Position numbers and translations under genes: made by a program
In this document: positions 59,901 through 64,000 of the stretch, piece after piece
How positions within the stretch are numbered: the first letter of the stretch is position 1
How the letters are laid out: each line of letters starts with the position of its first letter
The notes under the pieces: generated by a model
The model's input: only the letters and a program-made list of their open reading frames with translations
Told to the model about the DNA's origin: nothing
Database searches by the model: none
Source of the DNA: Haloquadratum walsbyi J07HQW2
Lineage (GTDB): Archaea > Halobacteriota > Halobacteria > Halobacteriales > Haloferacaceae
NCBI RefSeq assembly: GCF_000415985.1
Contig: NZ_KE356561.1
Span: forward strand, 1,111,016 to 1,175,015
Reading direction: 5' to 3'
Length of the DNA stretch: 64,000 nt

Positions 59901-60265
59901 ATCTCTCCAATCAGTTTTTGAGTCGGCGATCCGACTCCTAGCAGGAGAGCAACGGTCGCAATAACCTGATCGTAAAGCGTTCCAAATTGTCCGACCCACT
60001 GACCGTATGGAAATCCTGTCCAGGCGTCAAACGGTATCGGCGAAGGCCAGTGGTTTGTGATGTACGTAACTTCTCTGAGGTGATACCATGCGTCATTGCC
60101 GGAGAAGAAGACCTCACCCTCGCGAATGAAATTTGAGTATGTCTGCGCTCGGATGGCAAACATCGTGCCAACGATGAGGAGGAGTACAGGGAGATGATAC
60201 CAGTCTGTGAGTATATCAATAAGAGACTGGCTATTTTTATCATCAGTCTTGCTGCGCGAGCCCAT
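56981..60265 (-). CDS. aglB: oligosaccharyltransferase AglB (STT3)
   Basis: A 1094-residue protein. About 13 membrane helices cover residues 20-590. The catalytic DxD-like motif is SGNDAWYHLRE (Asp58), followed by PYGQWVGQFGTLYDQ. The soluble domain has the hallmark WWDYGHW at residues 648-654. The C terminus is a long Ser/Asp/Glu-rich tail, then KRAD. AglB moves the assembled glycan from dolichol (phosphate) to Asn of S-layer and other proteins outside the cell. The 60266-60948 region upstream should contain its promoter. Confidence 0.96.
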   Translation of the reverse strand: MGSRSKTDDKNSQSLIDILTDWYHLPVLLLIVGTMFAIRAQTYSNFIREGEVFFSGNDAWYHLREVTYITNHWPSPIPFDAWTGFPYGQWVGQFGTLYDQVIATVALLLGVGSPTQKLIGEILLITPAVAGALTAIPVFLIAKSLSGRIAGIFSAAVLMLLSGTFLNRTLVGVADHNAIEPLMMAIAVFGLVIAFQKAEATMPVWEVVREEVFDNREIDSIMEPINWSVIGGVLTGLYLWTWPPGVLVVGIVGVFTILKISSDAVNERTPEPTAFAVVVAMIIVAVMSFIAIDRINFDTTSLSLLQPIAAIGVASSAIALSWLARVWERKNIDASLYPVAVGGLAIAATGALSLLQTGVIDLVTGNLLRIVGFSSGAAARTVGEAQPFVSPGSLRRFGVSIPGRIAVEYGLTFFTGLAAAFILHAKPLFKKGTQRTYAYLGIGASIIGLLFLASFIPDALGTITGLNEQVAALLVVSAIIGGATFLASYDGDKLFIIVWAAFITAMAFTQVRFNYYLAIVVAVFNGYLFDQLLEYLNLKRSVTSLRNDIDGYQVLAVGAAFLLILGPGLAVPISLGNTTTSPAWETAQNNGPGAVTVWDDSLEWMQGNTPEEGNLGGAGNADEMELYGSYDFTDDFAYPDGTYGVQSWWDYGHWITTRAERIPNANPFQQGATSAANFLLSANETQSHTVLNKQSTEGDQTRYVMVDWQMATPGSKFGAPTVFYDAEPNVSRSDFLRPVYQFNQQGRFSGTTSIRSERFYNSTMTRLYYYHGSARQPSPIAVDWEDRRVQTNDGGSTTVAANPRGNQSTVRTFNSMREAEAFVANDTTAQLGGIGPFPTHRVEALDHYRLVHVNNQSASRSILRTTYRGAQAAGINPRTTVPSEPAYVKTFERVPGATIEGTNAPANSTVTAQVELTIPNKNSTFTYTQQSQTTNSGTFSMTVPYSTVEHNEYGPENGYTDISVHANDTYTISSAPSFNESGYVVSYQANVSVPEGLVNGDQSGAIDAELERNARELSIGGSGSSSNSESDSETVTGDDASGSGESSSSDGDSTDSSSSSGADSTSSDEGSNSESDSQSSLDSPIDDTSVKRAD

Positions 60266-60948
60266 TATAAACTGAATGATTCGGAAAGCGTGAATAAATC
60301 TTGTGAATTGAGTTATTCACAATCTGGTTAGCGCCATCATAATTATAATGTACATCAACTGGACTGTCTCCAAGTTCGGTTTTTGATTCAGGAGTTCGAA
60401 ATATTGATTTTTGTATATCGAGTAGATGAGAAGCAAATTTGATAGCCAATATTGAGGGATATGATAAAAAATTGATATTCTGCCCCATCACCTGCGTGTC
60501 TGTATTCAGTGACACAGTTTTGTGTAACGAACTGTTGAAAAATAGAAACATATCCATGAGCACGGAAGCTCATTCAGATAAAAAACTACGATAAGTTTAT
60601 ACTCAAAGTACTAGATCAACGCAGATATAAGATTGGCAGATGATCGATAAGATGTAGATACGGTGATTGAGGCGTCTATGGAAGCACATCCGGCACCTGC
60701 AAAGGATTGAATTGCGAATCCTGACATTTGATTCCAACATTAACTCAAAACTCACTCACAGGAACACTACAATATTAAGATACAGTATAATAACTAAATT
60801 CTAGTTTTTATTATATGTTTTAGATTTAAATCGATTACTGAACAAATCAGCGTTTTATCCGTAAAGATTATCATCAGACATAGAGGCTCATTTCGGGAGA
60901 AGTCGTGTCATGATAAGGAATTTATAATATCATCAGACTACTTCTGAT
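60266..60948. other. long AT-rich spacer upstream of aglB
   Basis: 683 nt with strong A+T bias. A 106-codon minus-strand frame (60243-60563) overlaps aglB but shows no haloarchaeal composition and is not supported. The stretch must carry promoters for aglB (minus) and the sulfatase-like gene (plus). It may mark an edge of a variable glycan island. Confidence 0.45.
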
Positions 60949-62298
60949 ATGAATGTCGCCCTCGTGGTGCTTGATACGCTCCGGCTTGACGCGTTTCGCG
61001 AGGAGTTCGGTTGGCTCCCCGGTCATCGATTTGAGCAGGCGTGGTCGCCAGCCAACTGGACAGTCCCGGTCCACGGATCGCTCTTTACCGGTCACTCACC
61101 AGGCGAAATTGGTGTCCACGCAAAACATCAATCACTTGATTGCCCGGAGCCAACGCTCGCAAAATTGCTATCTAAGGTAGGTTACCGAACACAGGCATTT
61201 TCGGCCAACCCTAATATTTCGCCAATTTTTGGGTTTGATAGAGGCTTCAAAGAGTTCTACGGCAGCTACCGGCTCAATTATATGGAGCGGGAGGTCTATG
61301 ATTGGCAAGAATTTATTTCTGAACACCAATCACAGGGATTAGCACGCTATGTGGCTGCACTCAGAGAGATTCTGTCCAGTGACATTGCGACTCTTCCATC
61401 GCTTCGACGCGGTCTAGACATCAAACTTCGAGACCTTGGTGTCCGTTCAGATCCTGACGACGACGGAGCGAAAAGAGCTCTGTCATTGATTAAATCGACT
61501 CAGTTCGATGACGATGAGTTTCTTTTTTGCAATCTGATGGAGACTCACGCTCCATACGATCCACCAAGAGAGTATTGGACTACGGAGTGGGATGATGACC
61601 GCAGTTGGACAACTTTCGCAGCTCTGCTTGCTACTATCACCGGTCACCCACCGGAAGGCGCAACACCGGAGCGACTCAAACAGGCATACGACGATAGTGT
61701 CCGGTATCTCTCGGATATATATGAGAATATATTCGAAGAACTACGAGACTCATTTGATGTGGTGATCACGCTTAGTGACCACGGCGAATTGTTTGATCAT
61801 CACAGTCTTTATCAACATGCGTATGGTCTCTATCCAGAGTTGACACATGTCCCGCTCGTTATCTCTGGGAATGAAATTCATAATGGTAATACTTCGACAC
61901 CGGTGAGTCTCACCGATGTGTTTCATACGATTGCCGAACTTACCGGCGTTCAGGCTGGTGACAGCAATCGTGCGTTAATCAGCGAGGGTAGTGTATCCGA
62001 ACCCGAAGACCGGTCCATCTACACAGAGTATCATGGGGTTAGCCATCAGAACCGACAGAGAATTATAAACGCTGGTTACAGCCCAGATCCATACGATGAG
62101 AAGCTATTTGGTGTCGTTGATGCGGGCGGCTATGGCTACCAAACGATGGAAGGATTTAATTCACCAGCTAAGGGCACGACAGATTTGCTAAATCTCGTCA
62201 AGTCGTACGCTGAGTCGCTCGATAATCGTGAGTATGGGTCAGATAATAAACTACCGGCGTCGGTGAAAAGACAGCTTGAGGATCTTGGATATGCTTAG
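60949..62298 (+). CDS. sulfatase-fold hydrolase/transferase
   Basis: A 449-residue alkaline-phosphatase superfamily protein. MNVALVVLDTLRLDAFREEF holds the first metal Asp pair; SPANWTVPVHGSLFTGHSPG is the region of the sulfatase catalytic Ser/Cys (here Thr/Ser in NWTVPVHGS). VVITLSDHGELFDHHSLYQH has the second metal site. No signal peptide is present, so it is probably cytoplasmic. It ends KRQLEDLGYA, like its neighbour. It may act on phosphate or sulfate esters of glycans; the true activity is unknown. Confidence 0.82.
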   Translation: MNVALVVLDTLRLDAFREEFGWLPGHRFEQAWSPANWTVPVHGSLFTGHSPGEIGVHAKHQSLDCPEPTLAKLLSKVGYRTQAFSANPNISPIFGFDRGFKEFYGSYRLNYMEREVYDWQEFISEHQSQGLARYVAALREILSSDIATLPSLRRGLDIKLRDLGVRSDPDDDGAKRALSLIKSTQFDDDEFLFCNLMETHAPYDPPREYWTTEWDDDRSWTTFAALLATITGHPPEGATPERLKQAYDDSVRYLSDIYENIFEELRDSFDVVITLSDHGELFDHHSLYQHAYGLYPELTHVPLVISGNEIHNGNTSTPVSLTDVFHTIAELTGVQAGDSNRALISEGSVSEPEDRSIYTEYHGVSHQNRQRIINAGYSPDPYDEKLFGVVDAGGYGYQTMEGFNSPAKGTTDLLNLVKSYAESLDNREYGSDNKLPASVKRQLEDLGYA

Positions 62299-63248
62299 AC
62301 ATAGCCCAAATCCTGAAGTCGACTCTTGACTACCCGTGAATCAATTGCATCGGTATGTTTTATCTCTTCGGCGGTGATGTCTCGGCGCTTTCCACTGTTG
62401 ATGACCGCCCAAGGGATCTCGGTGAGGGCTGGATGACGAATCCCTTCTGGGTGACCATATAACCGAATCGGAACTGGGTAAGCCCGCTCGCCGAGCATGT
62501 TGCCGTGGTCAGAGGTTACAATAGTTTTTCCATTGAGAGTAGCGGCGAAGGTGAACACTTCATTTACTCCTCGTTTGAGATTGTCGGCGTACGCCTCCCA
62601 AACGGTTTGACGGTCGACAAGCCCCATCGCCAAAGCCTGCCACGGGTCATGTGGTCTCTCGCCGCCGGCATCTCCATCGACTATTTCGTCAGGATGCCAA
62701 CTCTGAAACCTGAGATCCGGTCGATCAATAAAAGGATAGTGCGGTTGCATATAGTGAATGACCAGACGCTTGTTGGGGTTATCCAGATGAGCATGCCGAG
62801 CCTCTTCAGAGACTGCGTCCGGGAGAACCGTCCGTTCCTCATCATCGAATTTGTTTCGCCACACCTCTCGTAGTTCGTGAAAGACATCTCCTGCAATCGT
62901 TGATATATACGGATTCGAAGATACATATACTGTATCGCCGAGTTCTCTGCCAGCGAAGTTGTGTTGCGCCCACTCACGGGTCATGCTACCGGCGCTGACT
63001 CGCCGCTCATAGCGATCAAAACGGTCAAGATTAATTGTTTTTTCGAACAGGTCAGCTCGGCAAGCGTCGAGGATAATTAGTGTATCCCAGTCTTCCTCGA
63101 TAACCGATGTGGTGTTATTATCTCTCGGATACACCCGATGTATCGGTCGAACCACATGCTGAGTGATTCGGCTCCGGCGCCATATCGGATCATCATATTT
63201 CTCACACAGTTCCGAGTACGCGTCCCTGATTCGCTGACCGAAATTCAC
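62295..63248 (-). CDS. second sulfatase/phosphatase-fold protein
   Basis: A 317-residue protein, convergent with the previous gene with stop codons overlapping by 4 nt. WDTLIILDACRADLFEKTIN is the first metal motif with Cys in place of the usual Thr; GKTIVTSDHGNMLGERAYPV is the second. The C terminus KSRLQDLGYV mirrors the neighbour. It lacks the middle of a full sulfatase (317 vs 449 residues) and may be a divergent or specialised form. Likely part of the glycan island. Confidence 0.78.
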   Translation of the reverse strand: MNFGQRIRDAYSELCEKYDDPIWRRSRITQHVVRPIHRVYPRDNNTTSVIEEDWDTLIILDACRADLFEKTINLDRFDRYERRVSAGSMTREWAQHNFAGRELGDTVYVSSNPYISTIAGDVFHELREVWRNKFDDEERTVLPDAVSEEARHAHLDNPNKRLVIHYMQPHYPFIDRPDLRFQSWHPDEIVDGDAGGERPHDPWQALAMGLVDRQTVWEAYADNLKRGVNEVFTFAATLNGKTIVTSDHGNMLGERAYPVPIRLYGHPEGIRHPALTEIPWAVINSGKRRDITAEEIKHTDAIDSRVVKSRLQDLGYV

Positions 63249-63311
63249 ATATACGATGATTTCTGAACATATAAATAGTTATTTATACAATCAGTATCTT
63301 GTTAAATATAC

Positions 63312-64000
63312 GTGAGCATTCGTGGCTCCTTGTCAAAAACACGATCTGATGAGGATGGACCTCTTGTGTCTGTCATCTTACCGACGTATGAGGACAGCGA
63401 ATACATTGGTTCAGCCTTAAGAAGTATTGCTGCACAGACATATTCACATGTCGAGGTGATTCTCATCGACAGTTCTGGCGTTAGCTGGCTTAAATCTCTC
63501 GCAGACGAGGTTGACTGGATTAAATATAGTTTTCAGAAGCCGACCGGGCTTGCGGCAGCTCGGAATAAAGGGATCGACCTCGCTGAAGGAGAGTATGTCG
63601 GGTTTTTAGACGCTGATGACAAATGGCTCCCGGAGAAACTTGACAGGCAACTTGATGTACTCAACAACGGTGTTGATCTGGTATACAGTGATGTATATAT
63701 ACAGAAAGAAAAAATTCGCCGTCGAGTTAAGTCACTCCCTATCAACGACCCAGAAACACACCACATTGATTTTTTATATGAGGGCGGTGTCCCAATCTTG
63801 AGCGTTGTGGTCCGCCGAAGGTGTCTGGAGACAGAATGTTTTGACGAATCTCTTCCTGCTGTTGAGGACCGTCACATAATTATTCGATTGTTTCACGAGT
63901 ACACCCCCGGTCGAGTTGCAGAACCACTCGCCGTGTATACTCGGCGAGCAGACTCAATGAGTTCCAACGCTGATATGATGCATAAAGCCGAAATTATGGT
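63312..64000 (+). CDS. family 2 glycosyltransferase, 3' end outside window
   Basis: Starts with GTG at 63312; a TAA three codons earlier in the frame rules out a longer form. Not less than 229 residues are visible. PLVSVILPTYEDSEYIGSAL is the typical GT2 N terminus; GLAAARNKGIDLAEGEYVGF and LDADDKWLPEKLDRQL hold the nucleotide-sugar and metal Asp (DAD) motif. It should add a sugar to a lipid-linked or protein-linked glycan. Divergent from the second sulfatase-fold gene. Confidence 0.88.
   Translation, partial: MSIRGSLSKTRSDEDGPLVSVILPTYEDSEYIGSALRSIAAQTYSHVEVILIDSSGVSWLKSLADEVDWIKYSFQKPTGLAAARNKGIDLAEGEYVGFLDADDKWLPEKLDRQLDVLNNGVDLVYSDVYIQKEKIRRRVKSLPINDPETHHIDFLYEGGVPILSVVVRRRCLETECFDESLPAVEDRHIIIRLFHEYTPGRVAEPLAVYTRRADSMSSNADMMHKAEIM

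Noticed and set aside
60243..60563. 106-codon minus-strand frame upstream of aglB
   Set aside because: Overlaps aglB, lacks acidic bias and any motif; looks like chance in AT-rich DNA.

Overview
This window is chromosomal DNA from a low-GC, square-type haloarchaeon, most likely Haloquadratum walsbyi (inference). Supporting signs are acidic proteins (Asp/Glu rich, Lys poor) encoded with unusually AT-rich codons, TATA boxes about 27 nt before the start codon and few Shine-Dalgarno sites, archaeal markers (topoisomerase VI, AglB, a proteasome beta subunit, archaeal IleS), inteins in topoisomerase genes, and a DhaKLM dihydroxyacetone kinase cluster. No rRNA, tRNA or CRISPR array was seen.

Layout. 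0-6 kb: an RNA m5C methyltransferase (cut by the left edge), a PAC2 protein, then the chaperone set grpE-dnaK-dnaJ. 6-13 kb: a broken acyl-CoA-synthetase-like gene, a GNAT acetyltransferase, two small membrane proteins, cytidine deaminase and uridine phosphorylase (pyrimidine salvage) around a frameshifted ZIP metal transporter, and a type II NADH dehydrogenase-like flavoprotein. 13-26 kb: a winged-helix regulator, a sugar epimerase, then divergent gyrBA and top6BA operons. Both ATPase subunits, GyrB and Top6B, carry inteins. 25.7-29.2 kb: thiamine salvage genes thiE, thiM and thiD, and a metallo-beta-lactamase fold protein. 29.3-30.9 kb: a decayed IS200/IS605-type TnpB element. 31-39.4 kb: ATP-dependent DNA ligase, a glutamate-cysteine-ligase-like protein, proteasome beta, a small membrane protein, a DUF555 protein, a hairpin-rich non-coding element with IS200/IS605-like ends, an HTH-CBS regulator and purM.

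39.7-44.1 kb: a small membrane protein, a site-2-protease-like M50 protein beside a TraB/PrgY protein, a bifunctional-nuclease-domain protein and a hypothetical. 44.4-52.3 kb: ileS, dhaK-dhaL-dhaM (dhaM frameshifted), a GlpA-like flavoprotein without the usual C-terminal iron-sulfur domain, and phosphoglycolate phosphatase. 52.4-64 kb: small zinc-ribbon proteins, a methyltransferase, and a surface-glycosylation region: DUF368 lipid-carrier transporter candidate, UDP-glucose dehydrogenase (AglM), oligosaccharyltransferase (AglB), two sulfatase-fold enzymes and a glycosyltransferase cut by the right edge.

The least ordinary items are the 558-bp chain of hairpins at 36943-37500, the M50/TraB pair that parallels the enterococcal Eep/PrgY pheromone proteins, the Ser-1 intein of Top6B, an 18-bp perfect palindrome over the udp TATA box, and a cluster of broken genes (AMP-ligase-like, ZIP, DhaM, TnpB). 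Gene identities come from reading motifs by eye; no database search was possible.
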